NCBI RefSeq assembly: GCF_001593955.1
Contig: NZ_LTAZ01000003.1
Span: forward strand, 1-64,000
Direction of reading: 5' to 3'
Source of the DNA: Halalkalicoccus paucihalophilus
Lineage (GTDB): Archaea; Halobacteriota; Halobacteria; Halobacteriales; Halalkalicoccaceae
Length of the DNA: 64,000 bases
Positions 46,396 to 56,296 of this stretch are shown piece after piece (position 1 is the first letter of the stretch; each line of letters opens with the position of its first letter). The notes under the pieces were generated by a model. That model was not told the origin of the DNA, ran no database searches, and saw nothing but the letters and a program-made list of their open reading frames with translations. A program made the translations under genes and the position numbers.

Positions 46396-47175
46396 ATGGT
46401 GTATGCGGATCTGCACGTTCATACGACCGCATCCGACGGCACGATGGCCCTGGCGGAGGTCCCCGTCGCCGCGCGAGCGGCCGGCGTGCAGGTCGTCGCG
46501 ATCACCGACCACGACCGCCCGCACCCAGATTTCGATAGTCCAATCGACGAACACGGCGGCGTGACCCTCGTGCGCGGGATCGAACTCCGGATCGACTCGC
46601 CGAAGGGAGCGGTCGACCTGCTGGGATACGGCGTTCGGGAGACCGAGGGGTTGAACGCGCTCGTCGAGCGAATCCAGCGAAGCAGGGTCGAACGCGGGGG
46701 CGAGATCATCCGTCGCGTCGAAAACGAGTTGCAAATCGAACTCGACCTCGAACCCGTCGCCGGATTGGGGCGACCGCACATCGCCCGCGCGATCGACGAC
46801 CATCCCGAATCGGGGTACGACTACGAGGGGGCGTTCGCCGAGTTGATCGGGGCGGACTGTCCGTGTTACGTCCCGCGGGATATCCCCGACTTCGAGCGGG
46901 GTCTCGCGGCGCTTCGCGAGTCGTGTGCGCTCGTCGGCCTCGCACACCCGTTTCGGTACCGCGATCCCGAGAGCGCCCTCACGCTCACGCGCTATCTGGA
47001 CTGTGTCGAGCGGTGGTACCCCTACGGGCGGCCCGTCGACACCGGCCTTCTAGAGCGGGTTATCGAGGAGAACGAACTGCTTCCGATGGGGGGAAGCGAC
47101 GCCCACGACGACCGACTGGGGCGGGCAGGGTTGGACGAGTCCGCCTATCGGGCGGTCGAAGCCCGACTGCCGTAA
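46396..47175 (+). CDS. PHP-domain phosphoesterase
   Basis: A 259-residue metal-dependent phosphoesterase with the PHP motifs DLHVHTTASDG, AITDHDRPH, GIELRID, GLAHPFR and GGSDAHDDRLG. Related to 3',5'-nucleoside bisphosphate phosphatases (YciV) and histidinol-phosphatase. Starts with MVYADLHVH, as many haloarchaeal copies do. Substrate uncertain. Confidence 0.9.
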   Translation: MVYADLHVHTTASDGTMALAEVPVAARAAGVQVVAITDHDRPHPDFDSPIDEHGGVTLVRGIELRIDSPKGAVDLLGYGVRETEGLNALVERIQRSRVERGGEIIRRVENELQIELDLEPVAGLGRPHIARAIDDHPESGYDYEGAFAELIGADCPCYVPRDIPDFERGLAALRESCALVGLAHPFRYRDPESALTLTRYLDCVERWYPYGRPVDTGLLERVIEENELLPMGGSDAHDDRLGRAGLDESAYRAVEARLP

Positions 47176-47212
47176 ACGGTGCCTTCAACCGTGTGCGAGC
47201 CCTACTAGGGGT

Positions 47213-48181
<969 letters not shown>

Positions 48182-48794
48182 TCCACGGGCGACCCCAAGA
48201 ACGTTCGATGGCCAGCGAGACGATCGTAGACGCCGCCGAGAACGAGCCCGTAGCGAGGTACGCGCTCAACATGACGACCAAAAGCGGGAGGCTCGCCACG
48301 AGCGTCTCCCCGCCGATTCCGATCCCGTAGAGAACGGTCCCGACGTATCCCGTCCAGAGAACGAGCCCGAATATCACCCCGTGAGTGAGGCCGGACTTCC
48401 CCGGGAGGCCCCACGTGAATCCAGCAAAGAGGAGCGGCCACGCGAGGGTGAACAGTGCGAGAAACGAGACGAACGTCAGTGCGGCCGCCATCAGACCACC
48501 CGGCTCACAGTACGGGGGGCCGCCGATGGCACACAGGCTCATGAACGTGGCAAGGACGAAGAGGTTGGTTCCGGCGAGGAGAGAATCGGCGACGAGTAGA
48601 AAGACCGTCAAAACTCCTGTAGCGGCGATTCCACCGACGATACTGCTTCGGACGATCTCCATCCCTATCGGATACGACGGGTAGGGGCATATAGACCATA
48701 GACAGTTGACAGCTATCGCCCATAAACACGTTTCGAGGTGACAGTCCTTACAGTCGGCGGACGGGGCGAAAGCCACAGCGGGATTACGACAGTA

Positions 48795-49958
48795 TCACTC
48801 GAAGGCCGCGATACCGGTGAGATCCTGTCCCAGTATGAGGGTGTGGATGTCGTGGGTGCCCTCGTAGGTGTAGACCGTCTCCATGTTCGCCATGTGGCGC
48901 ATCGGCGAGTAGTCAGTAGTGATGCCGTTGCCCCCGAGCATCTCCCTCGCGATTCGGGCCTGATCGCGCGCCATGCGCACGTTGTTCCGTTTCGCCATCG
49001 AGACGTGCTGGGGGCGCAGGTCGCCCCGTTCTTTGAGGTCGGCCAGTCGGTGGACGAGCAGCTGGCTCGTCGTGATCTGCGTCGCCATCTCCGCGAGTTT
49101 CTGCTGTTGGATCTGGAAACCCCCGATGGGCTTGCCGAACTGCTCGCGGTCGCTCGCGTACGCGCGTGCGGTTTCGAAGCAGTCACGGGCCGCCCCGACC
49201 GCGCCCCACGCGATGCCGTAGCGCGCCTGCGTGAGACACGACAGCGGCCCCTTCATGCCCGATACGTTCGGAAGAACGTTCTCCTCGGGGATCCGGACGT
49301 CCGAGAGGCCGATCTCGCCGGTGATGGAGGCGCGCATCGAGAGCTTCTCGTCGATCTTGTTCGTACTGACGCCGTCGTGATCCGTCTCGACGAGAAAGCC
49401 CCGGACGGGCGACTCGTCGGCGGAGGTATCGCGCGCCCAGACGACCGCCACGTCCGCGACCGGGGAGTTCGTGATCCACGTCTTCGACCCCGAGAGGACG
49501 TACTCGTCGCCGTCCTTCTCCGCACGCGTCTCCATGCTCGCCGGGTCAGAACCGTGTTCGGGTTCGGTCAGGCCGAAACAGCCGACCGCCTCGCCCGTCC
49601 CGAGTTTCGGGAGCCACTCCTCCTTCTGTTCGTCGCTCCCGAAGGCATAGATTGGGTACATCACCAGCGCCCCCTGAACGCTCGCCGCAGAGCGGATCCC
49701 CGAGTCGCCGGCTTCGAGTTCCTGCATCAGTAGTCCGTAGGCGGTCTCGCTCACTCCCGGCAGACCGTATCCCTCGAGGTTGGGCGCGAAAAACCCCAGT
49801 TCGCCCATTTCGGCCATCAACCCCTCGGGGAAGGTCCCCTCCTCGAAGTGGGTTCCGATGTCGGGTCTGATGCGGTCGTCGACGAACTCGCGGGCCGTAT
49901 CGCGGATCATCCGCTCCTCGCTGTCGAGATCGGCCTCCAGTGCCACGTAATCGAGCAT
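48795..49958 (-). CDS. Acyl-CoA dehydrogenase (glutaryl-CoA type)
   Basis: A 387-residue flavoenzyme: FAD/substrate blocks CFGLTEPEHGSDPASMETRA, KTWITNSPVADVAVVWARD, and the catalytic Glu in YTYEGTHDIHTLILG. GTH instead of GTR-type and the overall pattern suit glutaryl-CoA dehydrogenases. ATG 49958 (MLDYVALEADL) chosen. Role in fatty- or amino-acid breakdown; electron acceptor ETF is encoded elsewhere. Confidence 0.92.
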   Translation of the reverse strand: MLDYVALEADLDSEERMIRDTAREFVDDRIRPDIGTHFEEGTFPEGLMAEMGELGFFAPNLEGYGLPGVSETAYGLLMQELEAGDSGIRSAASVQGALVMYPIYAFGSDEQKEEWLPKLGTGEAVGCFGLTEPEHGSDPASMETRAEKDGDEYVLSGSKTWITNSPVADVAVVWARDTSADESPVRGFLVETDHDGVSTNKIDEKLSMRASITGEIGLSDVRIPEENVLPNVSGMKGPLSCLTQARYGIAWGAVGAARDCFETARAYASDREQFGKPIGGFQIQQQKLAEMATQITTSQLLVHRLADLKERGDLRPQHVSMAKRNNVRMARDQARIAREMLGGNGITTDYSPMRHMANMETVYTYEGTHDIHTLILGQDLTGIAAFE

Positions 49959-50128
49959 GGGAGAGAGTCGTTCCCACCCGTGAAAAGGACTCCTATCCGG
50001 CGGGGTTTCGAGCACCATCGGTAACGATAGGAGGACGCAGGATACCGCTCGAAAATCGGCTATCGAAAAGGGTACCAAACGTAGAAGCGACAGCGCGGAT
50101 CGGGAAATAGGCGCAGGGAGAGCGGTCG
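49959..50128. other. Short gap, no gene
   Basis: 170 bases upstream of the acyl-CoA dehydrogenase, presumably its promoter. AT content is only slightly raised and no clear box stands out. Confidence 0.4.
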
Positions 50129-50827
50129 TCAGTCGGCGGCGATGGGCTGTTCGGTGCGATCGGCGACGAACTCGACGAAGTTATCGAAGACGCGTTTCGC
50201 CTCACAGGCGGCGGCGTAGTTCTCCTCGGTGATGCCCGCGAGTACCTCCTCGCGGCGCTCCTCGGTGAGGTCCTTGCGGCGGGTGAGCTGTGCTGCGGTG
50301 TCCATGTCGTACTCGGGATGGAACTGGACGCCGAAGACCTGCCCCTTCCGGAAGCCGTGGTTCGAGTATTCGTTCTCCGCGAGCGCCTCGGCGCCCGGCG
50401 GGAGGTCGACGACGGCGTCCGAGTGGGTCGTAAACGCGAGGAAGTCCTCGCCGATCCCGTCGAGGATCCGGCTCTCGCCCGTGCGGGTAATCTCGTTGTA
50501 ACCGATCTCGTAGACGCCCATCCCCTCGACGGTGCCCCCGAGGACGTCGGCCAGAAGCTGATGACCGTAACAGACCCCGAGAAACGGGACCTCGTGGTCG
50601 ATGGCCTCGTCGACCCACTCCTTTGTGGGGTCGATCCACGGTTCGTCCCAGTAGACCGACGAGCGCGAGCCCGTGACGATCGCGCCGTCGAAGGCGAACG
50701 TGTCGGGAAGCTGGCCGGCCGTGACGTCGAACTCCGTCAGGGAGGCGTCGAGTTCGCGTCGGAAGTTCCGTTTCGTGTTTCTATCTCCGTGGGAGGCGTC
50801 GAGAACCGCAATGCGGGGGGGACTCAC
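50129..50827 (-). CDS. Class I glutamine amidotransferase-like protein
   Basis: A 232-residue GATase with nucleophile Cys in GVCYGHQLLADVLGG and the His of VQFHPEYDMDTAAQ. It resembles stand-alone GMP-synthase-like GATases. GTG start at 50827 (reads VSPPRIAVLD). The acceptor enzyme is not adjacent. Divergent from the serine hydrolase gene. Confidence 0.88.
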   Translation of the reverse strand: MSPPRIAVLDASHGDRNTKRNFRRELDASLTEFDVTAGQLPDTFAFDGAIVTGSRSSVYWDEPWIDPTKEWVDEAIDHEVPFLGVCYGHQLLADVLGGTVEGMGVYEIGYNEITRTGESRILDGIGEDFLAFTTHSDAVVDLPPGAEALAENEYSNHGFRKGQVFGVQFHPEYDMDTAAQLTRRKDLTEERREEVLAGITEENYAAACEAKRVFDNFVEFVADRTEQPIAAD

Positions 50828-50926
50828 TATCGTATCCACGGAGTCGATGCCAAAGACGGTTACGGATCGAATCGATTTCGCCGGATCGACGGTGAACCTT
50901 TGGAGACGGCCCTCGTTTTCGGGAAC

Positions 50927-52039
50927 ATGGACACGATCGAACAGGTCGAGGCGGCCTTCGAGACGCATCTCGAGGCGGGGCTGCACCACGGCGCACAGCT
51001 CGCGGTCTACCACGAGGGCGACCTCGTACTGGATCTCGCGGGCGGGACGACCGGGCCGGACGGCGAAGAGACCACCTCCGATCGGAAGCACGTCCTCTTT
51101 TCGTGTACCAAACCGTACGCCGGGGTCGCACTCCACCGGTGTGTCGAGGGCGGTCTCCTGAGCTACGACGACCCCGTCGTCGAGCACTGGCCCGAGTTCG
51201 CCTCGGGCGGGGAGAAGAGCGAAATTACCGTCCGGCAGGTCCTCTCACACCAGGCGGGGCTCCACGAGACCGCCTTCGACACCGAGTTCGAACGGTGGAG
51301 CGACTGGGAGGCCGCAGTCGAGGCGATGGAAGCGGCCGAGACGACGTTCTCGCCCGGCGAGACGGCGGCGTACCACTCTCTTTCCTACGGATTTCTGGTC
51401 GGTGAACTCGTCCGGCGGGCGAGCGGGACGCCGGTCGAGGAGTTCCTCGACGAGCGCGTCTTTGCCCCCTTGGGAATGGCCGACACCGACTTGGGGATCC
51501 CCGAGGGCGAACCCGACACGACCGCGAGCCTCGCGGGCTTTGCGCCCGGCGAGCGCGCCCGTGAGACCGACGCGGGTCTCGACGCCTTCTCGAACGCCGA
51601 GGCCGCGGCGCTGTTCGGCGAGGAGTGGCTCCACCGTGCGGTGGTCCCCGCGGCCTCCGCGACGGGCACTGCGAGGGACATGGCGCGATTCTATAGCTGT
51701 CTCGCAAAGGGCGGCGAGCTGGACGGGACGAGGGTTCTGGCGGAGGAGACGGTACAGGAGATGGCCACCGAGCAGGTCGCAGTCGAGCGCGACGATACCC
51801 TCGGGGTTCCCCGGCGCTACGGGCTGGGCGTCGTCCTCGGGGGCACCCCGTGGAACAAGTTCGGGACGATATCCCCAGGACGGGTCTTCGGACACGGCGG
51901 ACTCGGCAGCATCGTCGGCTGGGCCGACCCCGAGGCGGATCTGGCCTTCTCCTACGTCACCAACGGGATCCGCGAGGAGACCGAACACGCCCTCCGGGTG
52001 AACGCGCTTTCGGATGCGGTGCGAATCGCGTTCGCGTGA
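50927..52039 (+). CDS. Class C beta-lactamase-family serine hydrolase
   Basis: A 370-residue esterase/peptidase-like enzyme. SxxK motif SCTK (Ser59, Lys62), a Tyr motif YHSLSYG and C-terminal FGHGGLGSIVGWADPEADL. No signal peptide, so probably cytoplasmic esterase rather than a lactamase. Start ATG 50927 is the natural domain start; a much longer frame upstream antisense to the GATase is ignored. Confidence 0.88.
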   Translation: MDTIEQVEAAFETHLEAGLHHGAQLAVYHEGDLVLDLAGGTTGPDGEETTSDRKHVLFSCTKPYAGVALHRCVEGGLLSYDDPVVEHWPEFASGGEKSEITVRQVLSHQAGLHETAFDTEFERWSDWEAAVEAMEAAETTFSPGETAAYHSLSYGFLVGELVRRASGTPVEEFLDERVFAPLGMADTDLGIPEGEPDTTASLAGFAPGERARETDAGLDAFSNAEAAALFGEEWLHRAVVPAASATGTARDMARFYSCLAKGGELDGTRVLAEETVQEMATEQVAVERDDTLGVPRRYGLGVVLGGTPWNKFGTISPGRVFGHGGLGSIVGWADPEADLAFSYVTNGIREETEHALRVNALSDAVRIAFA

Positions 52040-52139
52040 CGGCCGTCCGGCTTTCCGAGGACGATACGGTCGGTTCGACCGCGGATCCCCTGTTCCGAGA
52101 CGACGAGGGTCGGCGGGTTGTCGCCCCGAGGACCGACCG

Positions 52140-53045
52140 CTATTGTCGGTCCTCGATCTGTCCGAGTCCCGGAATGGCGACGCGCCGCTCGACGTAGTTC
52201 ATCGCGCTCGACGCGCTCAACACCAGACAGAGGTAGATCGCGCCCACGGTGATGAACACCGCCGTGTACCGGAAGTTCGAGGAGGCGATCGACTGGGCCC
52301 GCCTGAACAGTTCGGGAACGGTGATGAACGCGGCGAGCGAGGAGTACTTGATCAGGTAGACCAGTTCGTTCGTCCAACCGGGGATCGCGTATCGAAGCCC
52401 CTGCGGGAGCACCACGTATCGGATTCCCTCCAGTTTCGAGAGCCCGATCGAGCGGGCGGCGGTCAGCTGGCCGGCCTCGACGCTCTGGAGGGCCGCCCGG
52501 ATGTACTCGCCCTGATAGGCCGCGCTGTTGATCGTAAATCCGATGATCGCGACCCAGACGGCCTGACCGGGGATCGCCCCGTAGCCGATGTAGGGCAGTT
52601 CGCGGATCCAACTCGAGAGGCCGAGCCCGTAGTACAGCACGAACAGCTGAGCCAGAAGGGGCGTCCCGCGGATCAACTCGGTGTAGACGAGCGCCACGCG
52701 ACTCGACCAGCGCCCGTAGACCCGCGCGACGCTCAGCGGGACGGCGATGAGAAAGCCAAGAACCATCCCGCCGACCGTCAGCCAGATCCCGCTCGCGAAG
52801 GTCGGAAGCAGGGAGAGGGCGAAGCCGATCGGTTCGAGCGCGCCCCCGAGGACCCCGCTCGATTCGAGCCACGCCAGCGGCGGCAGGGGCTCGCCCCGCG
52901 GGACGCCCGCGCCCACCCGGACGAGCACCCAGTCGTTGAACCAGCGCACGAGCAAACAGCCCCAGAACAGGACCGCGCCACAGAGGAGCACTAGCCGGCG
53001 AACCGGGTAGCGACCGTCGGGCGCGTGGGGCGCGTCGTCGCTCAC
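52140..53045 (-). CDS. Polar amino-acid ABC transporter permease
   Basis: A 301-residue permease of the His/Glu/Gln type. The HisM-like EAA loop is ALQSVEAGQLTAARSIGLSK, with YVVLPQGLRYAIPGWTNEL and RGTPLLAQLFVLYYGLGL, and a long N-terminal extension with one extra helix. Distal gene of a four-gene operon; the ATPase and binding-protein partners upstream are damaged. Confidence 0.9.
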   Translation of the reverse strand: MSDDAPHAPDGRYPVRRLVLLCGAVLFWGCLLVRWFNDWVLVRVGAGVPRGEPLPPLAWLESSGVLGGALEPIGFALSLLPTFASGIWLTVGGMVLGFLIAVPLSVARVYGRWSSRVALVYTELIRGTPLLAQLFVLYYGLGLSSWIRELPYIGYGAIPGQAVWVAIIGFTINSAAYQGEYIRAALQSVEAGQLTAARSIGLSKLEGIRYVVLPQGLRYAIPGWTNELVYLIKYSSLAAFITVPELFRRAQSIASSNFRYTAVFITVGAIYLCLVLSASSAMNYVERRVAIPGLGQIEDRQ

Positions 53046-53081
53046 CGACCTACCCTCCCGAACCGGATTGACGCCCCCACG

Positions 53082-53837
53082 TCAGGCCTCCGGTCCGTCG
53101 TCGGTGAGCCGACCGAGAAACGCCTTCGTCCGGTCGTGCTCGGGGCGATCGAAGAGCCGTTTCGGTGGAGCGGTCTCGACGACCCGTCCCTCGTCGAGAA
53201 ATGTCACCTGCGAGGCGACCGAGCGGGCAAAGCCCATCTCGTGGGTCGCGACGAGCATCGTCATGCCCTCGTCGGCGAGCCGGCGCATAACGCTCAGGAC
53301 CTCCCCGACGAGTTCGGGGTCGAGCGCGCTGGTGGGTTCGTCGAACAGCATGAGCTCGGGTTCCATCGCCAGCGCGCGGGCGATCCCTACACGCTGTTGT
53401 TAACCACCCGAGAGCTCGGCGGGATAGGAGTCGGCCTGTCGTGCGATGCTGACCTGTTCGAGTTGCTCGTCGGCGACCCGGCGGGCGTCCTCCTTGCTCA
53501 TCCCGCGGACCCGTCGCAGCCCCAACTCGATGTTTCCCCGGGCGGTCAGGTGCGAAAAGAGGTTGAAGTCCTGAAACACCATGCCGACCTGCCGGCGCAG
53601 TTCGTCCACGTCGGTGTCGGGACCCGAAACGAGGTCGCCATCGAGGTAGATCTCCCCGCCGTCGATCTCGGTGAGCCGGTTGACACACCGCAGCAGCGTG
53701 GACTTGCCGCTTCCGCTGGGCCCAATCAGCACGCCGACGTCGCCCCGGTCCATCGTCAGACTCACGCCGTCGAGGGCGGTCTCCTCGTCGTAGCGTTTGA
53801 CCACGTCCTCGATTCGGAGGAGCGGCTCGTGGCTCAC
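53082..53837 (-). pseudogene. Polar amino-acid ABC transporter ATPase with internal stop
   Basis: Reading from 53837 (MSHEPLLRIEDVVKRYDEET) gives an ordinary GlnQ/HisP-type ATPase: Walker A GPSGSGKSTLLRC, Q-loop FQDFNLF, then the signature LSGG followed directly by TAA (53402-53400), then QQRVGIARALAMEPELMLFD to the end, DDGPEA. The usual residue there is Gln, so this is a CAA-to-TAA change in the heart of the ABC signature. Two half-proteins of 145 and about 105 residues would result. Overlaps the permease start by 4 bases. Confidence 0.85.
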
Positions 53838-54526
53838 GCGGTCTCACCCCCGGGAATCGCGTATGCCTCGGCCAGCCGGTCGAGCGCGCGGTTCGTCGAG
53901 AACGTGAGCACGAAGTAGATCGCGCTCGCGAAGAGGACGATCTCCAGGACGGCGGTCGTCTGCTGAACGAACAGGTCGTAGGAGCGACTCAGCAGTTCGG
54001 CCAGCCCGATCGCGAAGGCGATGCTCGTGTCCTTCAGGACGATGGTGAACTCGTTTTGAAAGCCCGGCACGCTCCGGCGCAGTGACTGGGGGACGACGAC
54101 GTGCCTGATCGCTTTCAGTTGGCTCATCCCCACGGATCGGGCGGCCTCGATCTGGCCCGAATCGACGCTCTGGATCGCACCCCGGAAGATCTGTGACTGG
54201 TAGGCCGCACTCCGGAGCCCGAGCCCGAGGATCGCGGCGAGAAACGCGCTGTCGATCGAGACGACGAAGAACAGCACGATGAGGATGACGAGGATCGGCG
54301 TTCCCCGAAGCACGACGCCCGCGGTCGAGACGACGCCCGCGGAGTAGCGCCCGCCGTAGACCTCGATCGCGCCCGCCGGAAACCCCAACAGGAAGCCGAG
54401 CAGGACGCTCGCGACCGTCAGGACGATCGTGATCGCGGTCCCGCCGAGCAGGTAGCCCGCGTTCTCGAAGACGAACGCCCAGTCGCCGGCCTGGAGGGGC
54501 GTCGCCGCGAATGAGAGCCGTTCCAT
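53834..54526 (-). CDS. Polar amino-acid ABC transporter permease (second subunit)
   Basis: A 230-residue permease with about five helices: GLRSAAYQSQIFRGAIQSVD, RSVGMSQLKAIRHVVVPQSL and RGTPILVILIVLFFVVSID. Pairs with the permease at 52140. Six bases separate it from the binding-protein pseudogene. Intact itself but likely useless if its partners are truly broken. Confidence 0.9.
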   Translation of the reverse strand: MERLSFAATPLQAGDWAFVFENAGYLLGGTAITIVLTVASVLLGFLLGFPAGAIEVYGGRYSAGVVSTAGVVLRGTPILVILIVLFFVVSIDSAFLAAILGLGLRSAAYQSQIFRGAIQSVDSGQIEAARSVGMSQLKAIRHVVVPQSLRRSVPGFQNEFTIVLKDTSIAFAIGLAELLSRSYDLFVQQTTAVLEIVLFASAIYFVLTFSTNRALDRLAEAYAIPGGETA

Positions 54527-54532
54527 CCGCGA

Positions 54533-55308
54533 TCAGTTGCCGAACCACTCGTTGACGAGTTCGTCGTACCGACCGCTGTCCCGAACGGCCGCCAACCCGT
54601 CGTTGAGCGCGGTCTGGAGCTCCTCTTCGCCCTGACGCAGCCCGAAGCCGTACTGTTCGTCGGTCTCGTGGGTAAAGGCGACCGTGACCGCCCGCTCGCT
54701 CGCGAACGTCTCCGCGACGGGGACGTCCAGCACGAGCGCGTCGACGTTGCCGTTTTCCAGGTCCTCGACCCCGAGGACGTAGTTGTCGTAGGTGTTGTAA
54801 TCGCCCTGTGCGATGATACCCGGCTCGATCAGTTCGCTCTCGACAACGGACTCGCCGGTGGTGCCGCTCTGTGCGCCGACGGTCGCGCCCTCGAGGTCCT
54901 CGAGGGACTGCCAGTCGACGGTCGCGTCCTCGCTGACCAGCACCGACTGGTTGGCGTCGTAGTAGGGGTCCGAGAAGGCGATCGTCTCCTCGCGGCCGGG
55001 CTCGATCGTCATCGCCGCCGCGATCACGTCGATCCGGTCGTTCTGGAGCGCGGGGATGAGCGAATCGAACTCGAACTCCTCCCACTCGTCGGCGAGCGTG
55101 TAGTCGGTCTCCTCGACGACGGCCGAAAGCAGGTCGACGTCGAACCCGACCAGATCGCCCCCTCCTTCATCTCGAACGGCGGGAACCCCGGCGCGGTCCC
55201 GGCGACGATCTCCGAGTCGTCGCCGCCGCCGAGCCCGCCGAGACAACCCGCAAGCGAGATCCCGGTGACCGCCCCGCCGGTCGTCTTCAAATACGTCCGT
55301 CTGTCCAT
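54533..55308 (-). pseudogene. Amino-acid-binding lipoprotein with frameshift
   Basis: From ATG 55308, MDRRTYLKTTGGAVTGISLA leads to a lipobox GCLGGLGGG and then AGTAPGFPPFEMKEG. At a run of five C (55158-55162) the frame is lost; one more base would continue GDLVGFDVDLLSAVVEETDY through to ELVNEWFGN at 54533. The full protein would be a family-3 solute-binding protein of about 258 residues. First gene of the amino-acid ABC operon. Confidence 0.85.
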
Positions 55309-55370
55309 ACACTGATGTACGAAGCGGACGTTTATAACTACCTTTCGATGACAGCTATCGGCTTCGGTCG

Positions 55371-56162
55371 CTACTCGGGGATCGATTCGAAAAAGCCCGA
55401 CAGGCGGTCGTTGACGGGGCGTGAGCGCTCGATCCACACCCCGTGGCCCGCCCCCTCGTAGACCTCGCGGGTCGCCCTCGGGAACCCCTCGGCCAGCAGA
55501 TCTGCGTGCTCGACGGGAACGACCTCGTCTGCCCCGCCGTGGAGAACGAGCGCCGGGATCGTGACCTCGTAGAGCCAGTCGCTCGCGTCGAAGGCCTCGA
55601 AGGCGGCGTTCTGTGCCTCCCAGCCCGCACGATCCGCATCACCCGCCGCCCGCCACTCGACGATCCCCTCGATCACGTCGGGCTGTTCGGAGACGAAGTC
55701 CTCGGAAAGGAGTGCCAACAGCGAGTCCCGGAGCGCCTCGGGGTCGTCGGGCGGCGCGAACAGCCGCTTGCGGGGTTCCTCCGGGAGTCGCGACCGCGGT
55801 CCACCGGGGCTCGTCCCGATCAGGGCGAGGCTCCGCGCCCGTCCGTACTCGCGGGCGTACTGGAGCGCGACCATTCCTCCCAGTCCAGCGCCGACGAGGT
55901 GGGCACGGCGAATCCCGTGATCCGCGAGGACGGCCTCCAGATCGGCAGCGAGATCCCCGACCGAGTAGGGACCCGGCGGTGCATCCGACCGACCGGCCCC
56001 CCGCATATCGTAGCCGAGGACCTCGTAGGGCCCCGCGAGCGCGGCGTGCTGCCAACCCCACTGCCACGCACCCAGTCCGAGATCCGGGAGGAAGACGATT
56101 GTCTCGCCCGATCCCTCGCGTTCGTAGTACAGCGAAACCCCCTCGTGGTGTGCGCTGGCCAT
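55371..56162 (-). CDS. Alpha/beta hydrolase lacking the nucleophile Ser
   Basis: A 263-residue alpha/beta hydrolase fold protein: VFLPDLGLGAWQW oxyanion region, YDMRGAGRSDAPPG, HGGADEVVPVEHADLL with the acid, GAGHGVWIE with the His. The nucleophile elbow, normally GxSxGG, reads GAGLGGMVA, with Gly93 in place of Ser/Cys/Asp. So classical hydrolysis is unlikely unless another residue serves. Start 56162 (MASAHHEG); ATG 56204 adds 14 residues. Substrate unknown. Confidence 0.85.
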   Translation of the reverse strand: MASAHHEGVSLYYEREGSGETIVFLPDLGLGAWQWGWQHAALAGPYEVLGYDMRGAGRSDAPPGPYSVGDLAADLEAVLADHGIRRAHLVGAGLGGMVALQYAREYGRARSLALIGTSPGGPRSRLPEEPRKRLFAPPDDPEALRDSLLALLSEDFVSEQPDVIEGIVEWRAAGDADRAGWEAQNAAFEAFDASDWLYEVTIPALVLHGGADEVVPVEHADLLAEGFPRATREVYEGAGHGVWIERSRPVNDRLSGFFESIPE

Positions 56163-56206
56163 CACCGACGGTATCGTCCGGCGCAGGGTAAGATGCTCGA
56201 TCACCA

Positions 56207-56239
56207 GTTCATGAACGATGATATAAATTTACAATCGTT
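56207..56239. promoter_or_regulatory. Palindrome and inverted repeat over a TATA-like box
   Basis: GTTCATGAAC (56207-56216) is a perfect palindrome. AACGAT (56214-56219) and ATCGTT (56234-56239) flank ATATAAATTTA. The position between divergent hydrolase and sugar-porter genes fits an operator plus promoter. Confidence 0.4.
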
Positions 56240-56296
56240 GTAGATAAATCGAGAGATTCGTAACGGTATGGTTCAGAGTCTCGGAAACGATCGATA

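Noticed and set aside
50318..50926. Long in-frame extension of the serine hydrolase
   Set aside because: Antisense to the GATase; the domain starts at ATG 50927.
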